Part shown: positions 43,028 through 51,684 of the stretch, piece after piece | Position numbering within the stretch: the first letter of the stretch is position 1 | Layout: every line of letters begins with the position of its first letter | Assembly: GCA_018971775.1 (NCBI GenBank) | Contig: JAGXAB010000034.1 | Location: forward strand, 1-59,877 | Direction: 5' to 3' | From: Cyanobacteria bacterium REEB67 | Lineage (GTDB): Bacteria; Cyanobacteriota; Vampirovibrionia; Obscuribacterales; Obscuribacteraceae | Length of the DNA: 59,877 nt | The notes under the pieces: generated by a model | Told to the model about the DNA's origin: nothing | The model's database searches: none | What the model saw: only the letters and a program-made list of their open reading frames with translations | Translations under genes and position numbers: made by a program

Positions 43028-43369
43028 CTACTTGAGGCCGAGCAATTCTACTTCGAATACCAGAGTGGCGTTCGGCGGGATTACACCACCGGCGCCCCGG
43101 GCGCCATAGCCAAGATCCGGCGGAATGGTCAACTTGCGTTTGCCGCCGACTTTCATCGACATCACGCCTTCGTCCCAGCCCTTAATGACCTGGCCGCGGC
43201 CGATCGAAAACTCGAAGGGTTGACCACGATCGACCGAACTATCGAATTTGGAGCCGTCAGTGAGCCAGCCGGTGTAGTGCATTACGCAAGTCTGCCCGGC
43301 CTTCGGGCTATCGCCGGTGCCGACTTTCAAGTCTTCATATTGAAGACCGCTTGTACTGGTTTGTGTCAT
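43028..43369 (-). CDS. FKBP-type peptidyl-prolyl isomerase (cytoplasmic)
   Basis: A 113-residue single FKBP domain, catalysing cis-trans isomerisation of Xaa-Pro bonds. Conserved features are [53 protein letters not shown] and the C-terminal [13 protein letters not shown]. It has no signal peptide, so it is a cytoplasmic folding helper. GGAG lies seven bases before the ATG at 43369. It follows an exported paralogue by 31 bases and shares most of its domain sequence, pointing to tandem duplication and relocation. Confidence 0.95.
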   Translation of the reverse strand: MTQTSTSGLQYEDLKVGTGDSPKAGQTCVMHYTGWLTDGSKFDSSVDRGQPFEFSIGRGQVIKGWDEGVMSMKVGGKRKLTIPPDLGYGARGAGGVIPPNATLVFEVELLGLK

Positions 43370-43400
43370 TGCTATTCTCCGCAAATATTTTGTTGGATGA

Positions 43401-43922
43401 CTATTTAATGCCGAGCAGTTCTACGTCAAAGACGAGGGTGGCATTTGGGGGGATCTTGCCGCCACCTGCTCCACCGGCGCCATAGCCGAGGTGCGGGGGG
43501 ATGGTCAATTTGCGTTTGCCGCCGACTTTCATCGTCGCAACGCCTTCGTCCCAACCCTTAATCACATTGCCTGCGCCAAGGACAAACTCGAAAGGCTCGC
43601 CACGATCGACCGAGCTATCGAATTTTTGACCATTGGTGAGCCAGCCGGTGTAGTGTACGACCACAGTTTGCCCGGATTGCGGGGTGGCGCCGGAGCCAAC
43701 CTTGATGTCGTCATATTTGAGGCCGCTCGGCGTGGTAACACCGGCCAGAGTGGTCTGTGCGCCTGCATCAGCGCTGGTCTGACCGGCCGGGGCGGCGGCA
43801 CTGTTAGATGGATTGGCAGCAGTGCTCGGCTCGACGGCCTGCGAACAAGCGCTTGTTGTCAAACCGGCGACCACGGCCAGGGCCAATCCCAGACCAGTCA
43901 GGTGTTGAGCTTTAGTAAACAA
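43401..43922 (-). CDS. FKBP-type peptidyl-prolyl isomerase (exported)
   Basis: A 173-residue FKBP with a signal sequence (about 1-25). A Cys at the end of LTTSAC may be a non-canonical lipoprotein site. A 35-residue Ala/Ser/Thr linker leads to the FKBP domain ([37 protein letters not shown]), with an extra Gly-rich insertion relative to its downstream paralogue. It likely folds periplasmic proteins. The start is TTG at 43922, with AAGGAG six bases upstream, a strong site that decides the start. Confidence 0.92.
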   Translation of the reverse strand: MFTKAQHLTGLGLALAVVAGLTTSACSQAVEPSTAANPSNSAAAPAGQTSADAGAQTTLAGVTTPSGLKYDDIKVGSGATPQSGQTVVVHYTGWLTNGQKFDSSVDRGEPFEFVLGAGNVIKGWDEGVATMKVGGKRKLTIPPHLGYGAGGAGGGKIPPNATLVFDVELLGIK

Positions 43923-44157
43923 TCTCTGCTCCTTGCTTCTTTCGCAAAATATTGCGCTTGGGGTGCGTGGGGTCCTTGACCCCGAATTCGCCCATAGTTA
44001 TAGCAGACGTAGGCTAAGGTGCCATTAACGGCCTGAGGCAGAGGGTTTAAGCCTGACAATTATCTATATTGAGCTTTTCGCAATTCGTATTCCCACCCTT
44101 TACCGGGTCTGCCATGTGCGTGAAAATCAGAGAATATTTATCTTTGCAACCGTGGCG

Positions 44158-45909
44158 ATGGCAGTAAACAGCGAAATATCCAGAGATAGCGGAAATACGG
44201 ACCAGGCGCCCGCCGGAGCCTCTGCGCTCGCTCGCGAATACGCTCAATCCCTGGCTCCCAGTGATTTGAGTGTCGGCGAACGCAGCAAAATCATGCTCGG
44301 CGCCGCCGCTGAAGGCACCCTCTCGCACGCCGCCGATGAAATAATCAATCATCCCGGCCGCACTGCCGGTCAGGTCCTTGGTGCCGCCGCCCTCGGTCTG
44401 GCCTTGCACGGACCGACCTGGACACGCTTGCCGGCCCTGGCCGTTGCCGCCGTCGGTACTATCTCTTACGCGCATTCGCTGGCCGAGGCTGAATCGAGCG
44501 CCGCCTCCACTTTTAGCGCTTTGAACAGCGGCAATATCGAGAAGAGTCGTGAAGAGTTCAAAGCTTCGCTATCACCGGTTATTTTTGATACGGCCCTGAT
44601 GGTCGGCGCAGGCGCCGCCACATCTCATCTGGCGGCCCGATTGCCGCTCGAAGCTCCTAAGCTGGAAGTGGCTTCGACCGTCGCCCTGGCGCGTGATCAT
44701 TTAGCCAATTTGCTCGCTGGCGGCTTCCCACCCGGAATGACCCCGGCTCTGGCTGGAGCGGAGGGATTGGGCTCTGCTGGCGCTTTTCGCGGCGGCAAAG
44801 TCTTCGCTGCCGCTTCCGAGGGCCGGCCGCAACGCCTGACCGATTTTTTAAATGCCGGCAAAGCTCCGGAAGCGCAGGTCATGGCCATGACCAACCAGGG
44901 CAATAGCGGTGGAGCGCGCGTGGGCGGCGACGGCATCCAGGTCAAGGCTTCCCGCGGCCTCAACGGCGAGACCTTCTATACAATCGACAATTTGCCACCC
45001 GGTCGCACCGTCAATGTCAGCCATGACGGTACCGCCGTCACCAGTGTGGCTTCGGATGGTAAGGTCATGGTCGGCTTCAATAGCGGCGAAGGCCGTCAGC
45101 TCGATCTTGGGCAGCAAATTTCGCGGCTGGTGATGATCGAACATGCAAGCGGTCTCAAACAATTTCACTTCAACAGCAAACTCATGGCCGATCTGGAAGT
45201 GGACGCCAATAAACACACGATCCGTGCTTTGCTCGGTAACGGCGATCACCTGCATATGATGGACAATACTCCTGGTGGTTACACGCATTTTCCTCATAAA
45301 GACGGCCTGCAAACCTGGGTCGAGCATGGCGGACGGGTTGTCGTGCAATTACCGAATAATACCGTGCGCGAAGTGCGTATCCCGAGTAAGTTAGCCTACA
45401 TCCGCATGCTGGAGAAGAGTGACGGCGGCAAGCAATTCCGCTTCCTCGATGAAAATGGCTCGCCGGTGGCTCAAAAAGTGGAATTGCCCCCGACCCCAGA
45501 ACTTCAGGCCGCCAAAGCACCGGATGAGGTGCGCAACTGGCATGATCTGCGCAACTATATAAGTAGCAGGCAAGCGGCTCAGCAAACTCTGCACCAGCAA
45601 GATCTTTCCGCTCAGGGCGGCGGCGGCGGCGTTTATCGCGTCGAGCCATCCCCCGGTGGCGTTCTCCATAATCACAACAGTCATCACACGCCGGATCAGT
45701 TTGCCCGAATGGTGCGTGTCCAACCAAGCCTCGAGCGCACCATGGCGCACGAATTGGTCGGCATACCTTATAACATCATGCGCGGCGACGACCTCTCTTC
45801 GCCGGCATCAATGGGACTGGCCCTGCAAGATCACGGCTGGCTGGTCACATCCTATCTGGACAGACTGGATCATCAAGACGATGTTTACGGACACCATGAC
45901 TGGTTTTAA
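44158..45909 (+). CDS. large protein of unknown function, alanine-rich N-terminus and His-rich C-terminus
   Basis: A 583-residue protein. The N-terminal half is Ala/Gly/Leu-rich with hydrophobic stretches (GQVLGAAALGLALHGPT, PALAVAAVGTISYAHSL) that could be weak membrane helices. About 240-420 is a beta-rich region (FYTIDNLPPGRTVNVSHDGT, HASGLKQFHFNSKLMADL). The C-terminus is rich in His (HNHNSHHTPDQF, YGHHDWF) and could bind metal. No signal peptide is obvious. The ATG at 44158 is a choice among several; a GTG at 44116 would add 14 residues. No family is recognised. Similar Ala-rich proteins with late beta domains occur in the same window (53832-55430). Confidence 0.5.
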   Translation: MAVNSEISRDSGNTDQAPAGASALAREYAQSLAPSDLSVGERSKIMLGAAAEGTLSHAADEIINHPGRTAGQVLGAAALGLALHGPTWTRLPALAVAAVGTISYAHSLAEAESSAASTFSALNSGNIEKSREEFKASLSPVIFDTALMVGAGAATSHLAARLPLEAPKLEVASTVALARDHLANLLAGGFPPGMTPALAGAEGLGSAGAFRGGKVFAAASEGRPQRLTDFLNAGKAPEAQVMAMTNQGNSGGARVGGDGIQVKASRGLNGETFYTIDNLPPGRTVNVSHDGTAVTSVASDGKVMVGFNSGEGRQLDLGQQISRLVMIEHASGLKQFHFNSKLMADLEVDANKHTIRALLGNGDHLHMMDNTPGGYTHFPHKDGLQTWVEHGGRVVVQLPNNTVREVRIPSKLAYIRMLEKSDGGKQFRFLDENGSPVAQKVELPPTPELQAAKAPDEVRNWHDLRNYISSRQAAQQTLHQQDLSAQGGGGGVYRVEPSPGGVLHNHNSHHTPDQFARMVRVQPSLERTMAHELVGIPYNIMRGDDLSSPASMGLALQDHGWLVTSYLDRLDHQDDVYGHHDWF

Positions 45910-45926
45910 AGCAAAAAACGGAAAGC

Positions 45927-46559
45927 TCAACCGACGGCGTCTTTCAAAGCACTCTTAGCGGCCAGAAATTTGGTAGTCACCTGCAACACTTTGGCTTCGT
46001 GCGTCAGTCTGCCGTGTGTGTCTTGCAATTCGAGCAGTGCCTGCTGGTCCTCCGGCAATACACCGTACATGGTGCTCGCCACCCAGAAGGAGAGATCGAG
46101 CGGATCCTTGGGCAGATCCTCGGGGATGTCGACGTCTTTTTCGGTGAGTTTGCTCGAGAGACGCAGGATATCTCGGATGTAGTCGAGCACTTCGCTTGTG
46201 ATCTTATTCAGCTCCGGTCCGGCTGGCGCATCTTCGAGCCATTCGATTTCACCCTGGAGATAGGATTTATCTTCAATTGTTTTGACTACACGGAAGCGCC
46301 TGCGCCCCAGGGTAAAAATATTCATCCGTCCGTCGGGCAATTTTTCACAGTCGATTATTTCAGCCGCTGAGCCAACCGAAGCGGCTTGAGAGCTGCTCGG
46401 ATCGTAAAGCAAAACGCCAAAAAGTTTGTCGCTTTCCAGGCAGGTATTGATCATTTCCCGGTAACGCGGCTCGAAGATATGAAGAGGCAAAGGCGAGCCG
46501 GGAAAAAGCACCACGTCAGGCAGAGGAAAAAGAGGCAAGATTCGTTTTTTTGCAGTCAA
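45927..46559 (-). CDS. Lon substrate-binding-domain protein
   Basis: A 210-residue stand-alone Lon N-terminal (LON_substr_bdg/PUA-like) domain. It opens ILPLFPLPDVVLFPGSPLPL, followed by HIFEPRYREMI, all typical. It carries no AAA or protease domain. Such proteins are widespread in cyanobacteria and are thought to bind misfolded or regulatory proteins; the role is not firmly known. A TTG at 46559 with GGAG eight bases upstream is chosen as start, which leaves a 37-base gap after the ferrochelatase gene. An upstream reading into that gene lacks family similarity. The two genes are probably one transcript. Confidence 0.85.
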   Translation of the reverse strand: MTAKKRILPLFPLPDVVLFPGSPLPLHIFEPRYREMINTCLESDKLFGVLLYDPSSSQAASVGSAAEIIDCEKLPDGRMNIFTLGRRRFRVVKTIEDKSYLQGEIEWLEDAPAGPELNKITSEVLDYIRDILRLSSKLTEKDVDIPEDLPKDPLDLSFWVASTMYGVLPEDQQALLELQDTHGRLTHEAKVLQVTTKFLAAKSALKDAVG

Positions 46560-46596
46560 TGCCGTGTCTCCGCTGTAAGTCTCGGCACAATGTCTG

Positions 46597-47661
46597 CTAG
46601 CTAACCGGTCTGGCGGCCGGCCTGGCCGGTGTATACGCACAGCAGGCGGGATCGCAAAAATCCGGTGCCGCCGGATCCTGACCAACAGCCTGCCGCTGCA
46701 AGCCCTCATTTGATTGTAGCCTTTCCACAATCAAATCTCCCATCATTCTGACAAAAAGTGGATTAGTGCCGGCTGCGGTCGTACGGACAAACTTCATGTC
46801 GAGAGACTCCGCAAGGATTCTGGCCTCGGTATCAAGATCGTAAAGTACTTCCATATGGTCCGATATAAAGCCGATCGGATGGACCAGCACATTTTTGACG
46901 CCGGCCTCGTGCAGACTGCGCAGGTGATCGAGAATATCGGGCTCGAGCCAGGGTTGCACGGCCGGTCCGCTACGACTCTGGAAGACCAGTTTGGAATCAC
47001 TGAAATGGCCGGTCACGATAGGATTTTCGGTCACGAGGCGACAGGTCTCGAGCAGTTGATTCTGATACTGGCAGGTCTGGGCCATGGCATTGGGTATGCT
47101 GTGAGCGGTAAAAGCAATGTGCAAGGTAGCCTGTTCGTCCGGGCTAAACCTTGCCAGACCGCTGGAAACTTGCTCACTATTGGCCTGGATAAAATCAGGA
47201 TGGTTGTAAAAAACACGCAGTTTGTCTACAACTATGCCGCTTGCCTGGCCGCTCTCCTGAGCATTGGCCTGATCCGCTTTCTGTATATCCTCCAGATATT
47301 GCCGACAGCCGGAGTAGGAACTGTAAGCTGAGGTAACAAAGGTCAATACGCGTTTGATTCCATCGGCCTGCATTTGTTTAAGCGTGTCGGCCAGCATCGG
47401 ATGCCAGTTGCGATTTCCCCAGTAGACAGGAAGTTTGATTTCGCGACTGCTCAACTCGGCTTCCAGAGCCGAGATCAGAGCGCGGTTTTGACCGTTGATC
47501 GGGCTTACCCCGCCAAATTGTTCGTAATGATGTGCTACTTCTTTCATGCGCGACTCGGGTACATTTTTGCCGCGCAGCACATTTGCCAGGAAGGGCATCA
47601 CATCATCCATGCCCTCGGGGCCGCCGAATGAGAGAAATAAAATAGCGTCATAGCTGGACAT
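46597..47661 (-). CDS. cpfC: ferrochelatase, coproporphyrin (CpfC) type
   Basis: A 354-residue ferrochelatase. The opening YDAILFLSFGGPEGMDDVMP, then EVAHHYEQFGGVSPINGQNR and SSYSGCRQYLED read like the actinobacterial enzymes that insert iron into coproporphyrin III. Metal-site residues are His187 in TAHSIPN and Glu271 in HMEVLYDLD. The C-terminus ends CDPACC (Cys336, 340, 341), the sort of tail that holds a [2Fe-2S] cluster in some ferrochelatases, with a fourth Cys earlier. The substrate assignment needs the rest of the pathway, which is not in this window. AAGGG precedes the ATG; the Lon-N gene follows in the same direction. Confidence 0.85.
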   Translation of the reverse strand: MSSYDAILFLSFGGPEGMDDVMPFLANVLRGKNVPESRMKEVAHHYEQFGGVSPINGQNRALISALEAELSSREIKLPVYWGNRNWHPMLADTLKQMQADGIKRVLTFVTSAYSSYSGCRQYLEDIQKADQANAQESGQASGIVVDKLRVFYNHPDFIQANSEQVSSGLARFSPDEQATLHIAFTAHSIPNAMAQTCQYQNQLLETCRLVTENPIVTGHFSDSKLVFQSRSGPAVQPWLEPDILDHLRSLHEAGVKNVLVHPIGFISDHMEVLYDLDTEARILAESLDMKFVRTTAAGTNPLFVRMMGDLIVERLQSNEGLQRQAVGQDPAAPDFCDPACCAYTPARPAARPVS

Positions 47662-47783
47662 AATAAACCCTTAAATCAAAACCAATTAGACATTACCGGC
47701 GGGACCGGCAATCAGCTACCATCTTGGCTGGTGCCGATGAATGTTCTGTGAACTATGGCGAGAGAATCACGTAAAATGACCTC

Positions 47784-49412
47784 ATGTCACACCCAAGAGC
47801 CCTTCAATTTTATAGTGTTTGCGGCCTGATCGGCCTTTTATCATTTTCAGTTTGCCTGCGTAGTTCGCTGGCCGCTGCCCCTGCCGGCGCCGCCGAAAGC
47901 GCTCTGGCAAAGAAGGTGGAGACTAAACCGGGCGAGTACAATGTCGATTACGACATCCAGCCGCTCAAGGGCAAGCTCGACCGCGTACCGATGTTTAACT
48001 CAAACTCTCCCGAGATTGTGCCGGACAGCGGCATCTTGCTCTCCACTCTTGACCCGAAAAACAAGAGACATCCCGAGGCTCATCTCAAGTATGCAGTCAA
48101 GGGGCCGTTTACCATTTTCTTCCATCATATAAACAGGCAGGATGAAAGTGGCCCGCGCAAACTTTTGATAATCAGTTTGCTGGTTTACAACCCTGCTTCG
48201 AGCAAGGCTTCCCTCACCTTTCATTCTTTGGCCAGCTATGTCAGTCAGCCCGATGCACCTGTACCGGTACAGCCTCTGCCGCCTCTCTGCGCCGACGACG
48301 AGGGCAAGGTATACGCCGGTCAGGGCGACCGTGTCGCTTCTGATTACGTGCGCGGGGCAGCCGACTTCAAATATCCTTTTACGATTAACGTCGCTCCCCG
48401 ATCGTATGCGCTGGTAAGCGAGTTGCCGGTCAAAGTTTACGGCGCCTCATCAGCCAATGGTCGCAGTTATTTTGCCGAAGCCGAGGCGAAAAAGCCGATT
48501 CAGTTGGCGCTGCTCGGCTCGTTCCGCGAAGATCTAGAAGTATTTGAGCGCTCAGAAGTATGGCGACCTCAAAGCGCCACAGATGAGATGGAGGATTTGA
48601 TTGAGCGTGGTAGCGCCTTTGGTGCAGGCCGAAAAGATCGCGGCAATAGAGATCTGCACTCACTGCAAAAAATGCTCGAAGAAGACAATCTCGCCGGTCC
48701 GCGCGAGGGCGACAAGCGGGCTCCGACGCCGCCCGGGAGCAAGCAGGCAATCGTCTACGGTCGCGTCAGCGGCGTGCAGCTAGGAAGTACTCTGACGGCT
48801 GAGCGCTCACTTGATCTGCAGGTCGCCACACCGCTGGCGGTGGCATACCCAGTAAGCTCTGTCGAGCAGGGGACGATGGGCACTGGTGAAATACAGGCGG
48901 CACCTTTGATTAGGCGTTATAAAAATAGCGCCTATGCCGCTCATGGCAACTACTGTGTCCATTATCAAATCGATTTAAAAATTACCAGCCATGATAAAGC
49001 GACCCGGTCCGTTGCAATCGCCCTGTCGAGCCCGCTCAAAACAGACAAGAACGAGGATTATTTGACGTTTTTTAAGGAGCAAGCCAGGCCGGTCTTCTTC
49101 CGCGGTGTGATCAAAGTTAGCGAAAGCGACAATCAAGGTAAAATCGCCGACGATGCCCCGGCGCATTATTATCATCTCGTAGCGCACCGTGGTGAACGTC
49201 TGCCGCCATTTACCAGACTGCAAATGGAACCCGGCGAGAATAGAACGGTGCGAATCGAGCTCTATTACACCCCGGACGCGACGCCACCACAGATGCTAAC
49301 GATAGACAGCGAAGTAAACGCAAGGCCTGTGACTATCCCTGCGCCTGCGGAGCAATCGGCAAATCCGGCCGACAAGAAGCTCTCTCAAAAGTCAAAGGGT
49401 CGGAACGAATAA
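47784..49412 (+). CDS. DUF3370 family exported protein
   Basis: A 542-residue protein with a signal peptide (about 1-31). The order of motifs matches DUF3370, a family I know mainly from cyanobacteria: FNSNSPEIVPDSGILLSTLD, HHINR, SLASYVSQPDAPV, GQGDRVASDYVRG, NLAGPREGDKRAPTPPG, IVYGRVSGVQLGS, then GTMGTGEIQAAPLIRRY and SAYAAHGNYCVHY. Its function is unknown. It is a useful lineage clue. A charged C-terminal tail (KKLSQKSKGRNE) is extra. It starts with ATG at 47784 and is divergent from the ferrochelatase gene. Confidence 0.85.
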   Translation: MSHPRALQFYSVCGLIGLLSFSVCLRSSLAAAPAGAAESALAKKVETKPGEYNVDYDIQPLKGKLDRVPMFNSNSPEIVPDSGILLSTLDPKNKRHPEAHLKYAVKGPFTIFFHHINRQDESGPRKLLIISLLVYNPASSKASLTFHSLASYVSQPDAPVPVQPLPPLCADDEGKVYAGQGDRVASDYVRGAADFKYPFTINVAPRSYALVSELPVKVYGASSANGRSYFAEAEAKKPIQLALLGSFREDLEVFERSEVWRPQSATDEMEDLIERGSAFGAGRKDRGNRDLHSLQKMLEEDNLAGPREGDKRAPTPPGSKQAIVYGRVSGVQLGSTLTAERSLDLQVATPLAVAYPVSSVEQGTMGTGEIQAAPLIRRYKNSAYAAHGNYCVHYQIDLKITSHDKATRSVAIALSSPLKTDKNEDYLTFFKEQARPVFFRGVIKVSESDNQGKIADDAPAHYYHLVAHRGERLPPFTRLQMEPGENRTVRIELYYTPDATPPQMLTIDSEVNARPVTIPAPAEQSANPADKKLSQKSKGRNE

Positions 49413-49490
49413 TTCCGGCTCGTTGACGTTAGTGACAGCGGCGGCCCATCCGTCTTATAATTGGTTTTTCACTTGCGGCGGTACCTGGAA

Positions 49491-50180
49491 ATGCTCGAAC
49501 ATTTGAACTGCCGCAGAAAAAGAACGCGCTTTTACTATTCTCTCAGTGTCGGCTTAGCAGCCGGCTTTTTAATCTGCCAAGCCTTGGACGTTTCAGCGCA
49601 GGACGCAAAAACGCAGTCGACCAACCTCCACGTCTTGACCATCGAAAAAACAGCCGCTCAAAAAGACATACCAGCGGAGACCCCCGACCGCTCCAAAATC
49701 TACAAAGAATGGTCGATCTCGGCTAACAAGGTTGAGGTGAGCGCTGATACTGAACGAGTCATTGCCCATGGTTCAGTGCGTGTTGCAGTCAAAGACCAAA
49801 ACTCTATTTTGTTTGCTGACGATGTCGTTTACGACTGCGTTACCGGCATAGTTGAAGCGCTTGGCCATGTGGCCATCGTTCGCAATAATGAACGCACGGA
49901 AGGGGCTCGCTTCAAATTTAAAATCAATTCCGACGAATATCTGCTCACTCAAGGCGATATTTATGTGGGCCGACCGAAGACAATCTCCCGTTTATCATCT
50001 TCCAGCGGTTCGATCAAATTACCTTCAGATCGCACCGCGCTCGAGCGCTTCCTCGACGATGACGACGACTCGAGCGGTTCCGACCTCGATGATTTAAAAA
50101 CTCTTTTCACAGGCAAAGGTCCCCGGCGTCCCAGTGCAGAAGACTCTAAATCACAGAACTCTAAATATATATGTACTTGA
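49491..50180 (+). CDS. LptA/OstA-like exported protein
   Basis: A 229-residue protein with a signal sequence (about 15-37) and an OstA/LptA-type beta-jellyroll (about 75-165): WSISANKVEVSADTERVIAH, GSVRVAVKDQNSILFADDVV, EALGHVAIVRNN, RFKFKINSDEYLLTQG. In Gram-negatives LptA carries lipopolysaccharide across the periplasm; cyanobacteria have a related protein. The last 60 residues contain an acidic run (five Asp) and Ser-rich segments, not present in classical LptA. The ATG at 49491 is chosen although its ribosome binding site is poor; a TTG 30 bases upstream is possible. It implies an outer membrane. Confidence 0.78.
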   Translation: MLEHLNCRRKRTRFYYSLSVGLAAGFLICQALDVSAQDAKTQSTNLHVLTIEKTAAQKDIPAETPDRSKIYKEWSISANKVEVSADTERVIAHGSVRVAVKDQNSILFADDVVYDCVTGIVEALGHVAIVRNNERTEGARFKFKINSDEYLLTQGDIYVGRPKTISRLSSSSGSIKLPSDRTALERFLDDDDDSSGSDLDDLKTLFTGKGPRRPSAEDSKSQNSKYICT

Positions 50181-50220
50181 GAGGGTGAGCGCGGCCAATT
50201 CCTGGAGCAAGGTAAAATTG

Positions 50221-50793
50221 ATGATTTCAGTCAGCGAAGAGGCGATCGGCACCCTCTCCTCACAAGCCGAAGTCTGCATGATTTTCCGGTACGATCGCAT
50301 TTTTGAAATCGTAGTTGAAGAACCTGGATTCAATGGCTTCAAGCTGGTCGAGAAGCACCTGCCCGACTGGCGCACTAAGGATTATGACGCTGTAGCCGAC
50401 GATATGCCGAGCGCCTGGGCCAGGCGTTTCGATGTTTCGAAGTGGGGCTTCCTCGTCGCCCGCGATGACGGCAATCGCGTAGGCGGGGCGGTCATTGCTT
50501 ATGACACTATTGCCGTCAATATGATTGATCGAGCAGAACAAGCGGTGCTCTGGGATTTGCGAGTTGCGCCAGATTACCGATCCAGGGGTGTCGGATTGAT
50601 GCTATTTCAGGCCGTCGAGGACTGGGCGCGCCAGAAGGGCTGTAGCGAATTAAAAATCGAAACGCAAAATAATAATGTCGCCGCCTGCAAGTTTTATGCC
50701 AGACGTGGTTGCACCCTTGGTGGCATCAATCGCTTTGCTTATCCGGCGTCGTTCGATGAAGTGCAGATGCTCTGGTACAAGAAGCTGGCATAA
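50221..50793 (+). CDS. GNAT acetyltransferase resembling streptothricin acetyltransferases
   Basis: A 190-residue GNAT-fold enzyme. The acetyl-CoA binding motif is VAPDYRSRGVGLMLFQAVED, and the block LKIETQNNNVAACKFYARRG matches the pattern of streptothricin N-acetyltransferases (Sat), as does the gap before RFAY. Sat enzymes inactivate a nucleoside antibiotic, but related proteins acetylate other amines, so the substrate is open. The ATG at 50221 has AAGG eight bases upstream; a reading from 50134 would overlap the LptA-like gene. It follows that gene by 40 bases on the same strand. Confidence 0.8.
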   Translation: MISVSEEAIGTLSSQAEVCMIFRYDRIFEIVVEEPGFNGFKLVEKHLPDWRTKDYDAVADDMPSAWARRFDVSKWGFLVARDDGNRVGGAVIAYDTIAVNMIDRAEQAVLWDLRVAPDYRSRGVGLMLFQAVEDWARQKGCSELKIETQNNNVAACKFYARRGCTLGGINRFAYPASFDEVQMLWYKKLA

Positions 50794-50803
50794 ATCAACA
50801 GGA

Positions 50804-51559
50804 TCAGATATTTGTCTTCAGTCTCGTCTTGATCTTTGCCTGCAACCTGCGATCGCCGCTCTCCTGGGCTTTTTTTAGCGCCGTTTGCCAGTCTACTTGT
50901 GCGCCGTGCAGGTCACCTTGTTTTTCGCGCACCTCGCCACGTGTATAAAATACTTCTGGATAGTTGTCATCGCGGATGACGACCTTGTCTAGATCGTTAA
51001 GGGCACCGCTAAGGTCTCCTGTCGCCAGGCGGGCGACGCCGCGCAGATAAAAGGCTTCAGTGTATCTGGGATTCAATTTGATGGCCAGCTCGCAATCACT
51101 GATTGCCGCTTTGAATTCTCTAGCGCGAGCTTCAGCTTCTGCTCTTCTGAAATAGCCCTGACTATGGTGGGGGATCTGATTGAGGGTTGTATCAAAGCCG
51201 CCGGTCATTGATTTTATACGGCTACCGGCACCGGTCAAGTTACTGCTACCCGGCTCGGACACAGGCTGTACCTCTATGGAGGCGACCTTGCTCGAGGTGT
51301 GGGCAGTGCTGCTCCTGTCTATTGACGGGCTCGGATCTACAAGCTTAGCCGGCTGCTTGTGACGTGTTTTTTTTGCGACCTTGACCGCAGGAGCCTCAGC
51401 GGGAGCTTCTTCCTCCGGAAAAAGCTGGTAGGCCGGATGGGCCAACGCCGGCTTTGACGAGGCGACAGTGCAAACACTGGCGACAGTTGCCGCTAAAGCG
51501 GCAGCAAAAAGACAATGAAGACCGACATTGGATTTAGATGATCTGGAAGCGAATGACAC
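50804..51559 (-). CDS. exported TPR protein
   Basis: A 251-residue protein with a signal peptide (about 1-40), a Pro/Ala/Lys/Ser-rich linker (about 50-130) and three TPR units (FRRAEAEARAREFKAAISDC, FYLRGVARLATGDLSGALND, FYTRGEVREKQGDLHGAQVD). The C-terminus is basic. The start is GTG at 51559, with AGGG five bases upstream. A periplasmic scaffold or assembly helper is likely. It converges on the GNAT gene. Confidence 0.75.
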   Translation of the reverse strand: MSFASRSSKSNVGLHCLFAAALAATVASVCTVASSKPALAHPAYQLFPEEEAPAEAPAVKVAKKTRHKQPAKLVDPSPSIDRSSTAHTSSKVASIEVQPVSEPGSSNLTGAGSRIKSMTGGFDTTLNQIPHHSQGYFRRAEAEARAREFKAAISDCELAIKLNPRYTEAFYLRGVARLATGDLSGALNDLDKVVIRDDNYPEVFYTRGEVREKQGDLHGAQVDWQTALKKAQESGDRRLQAKIKTRLKTNI

Positions 51560-51684
51560 GTCAACCCTGTTGATTTGCGGTGCAGAAGGACCGGCAAGAC
51601 TAGCCCGATACAGGAGAGACTTGCCGCCGCCTGAAAAGTTGCCATCCGAGGCTTAAATTTTTAGATCAAGGTGATCCGGTTCGC

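Noticed and set aside
43969..43983. GGGGTC-CTT-GACCCC hairpin upstream of the exported FKBP gene
   Set aside because: Stem of only six pairs with a three-base loop and no T-run on either strand; not a terminator.
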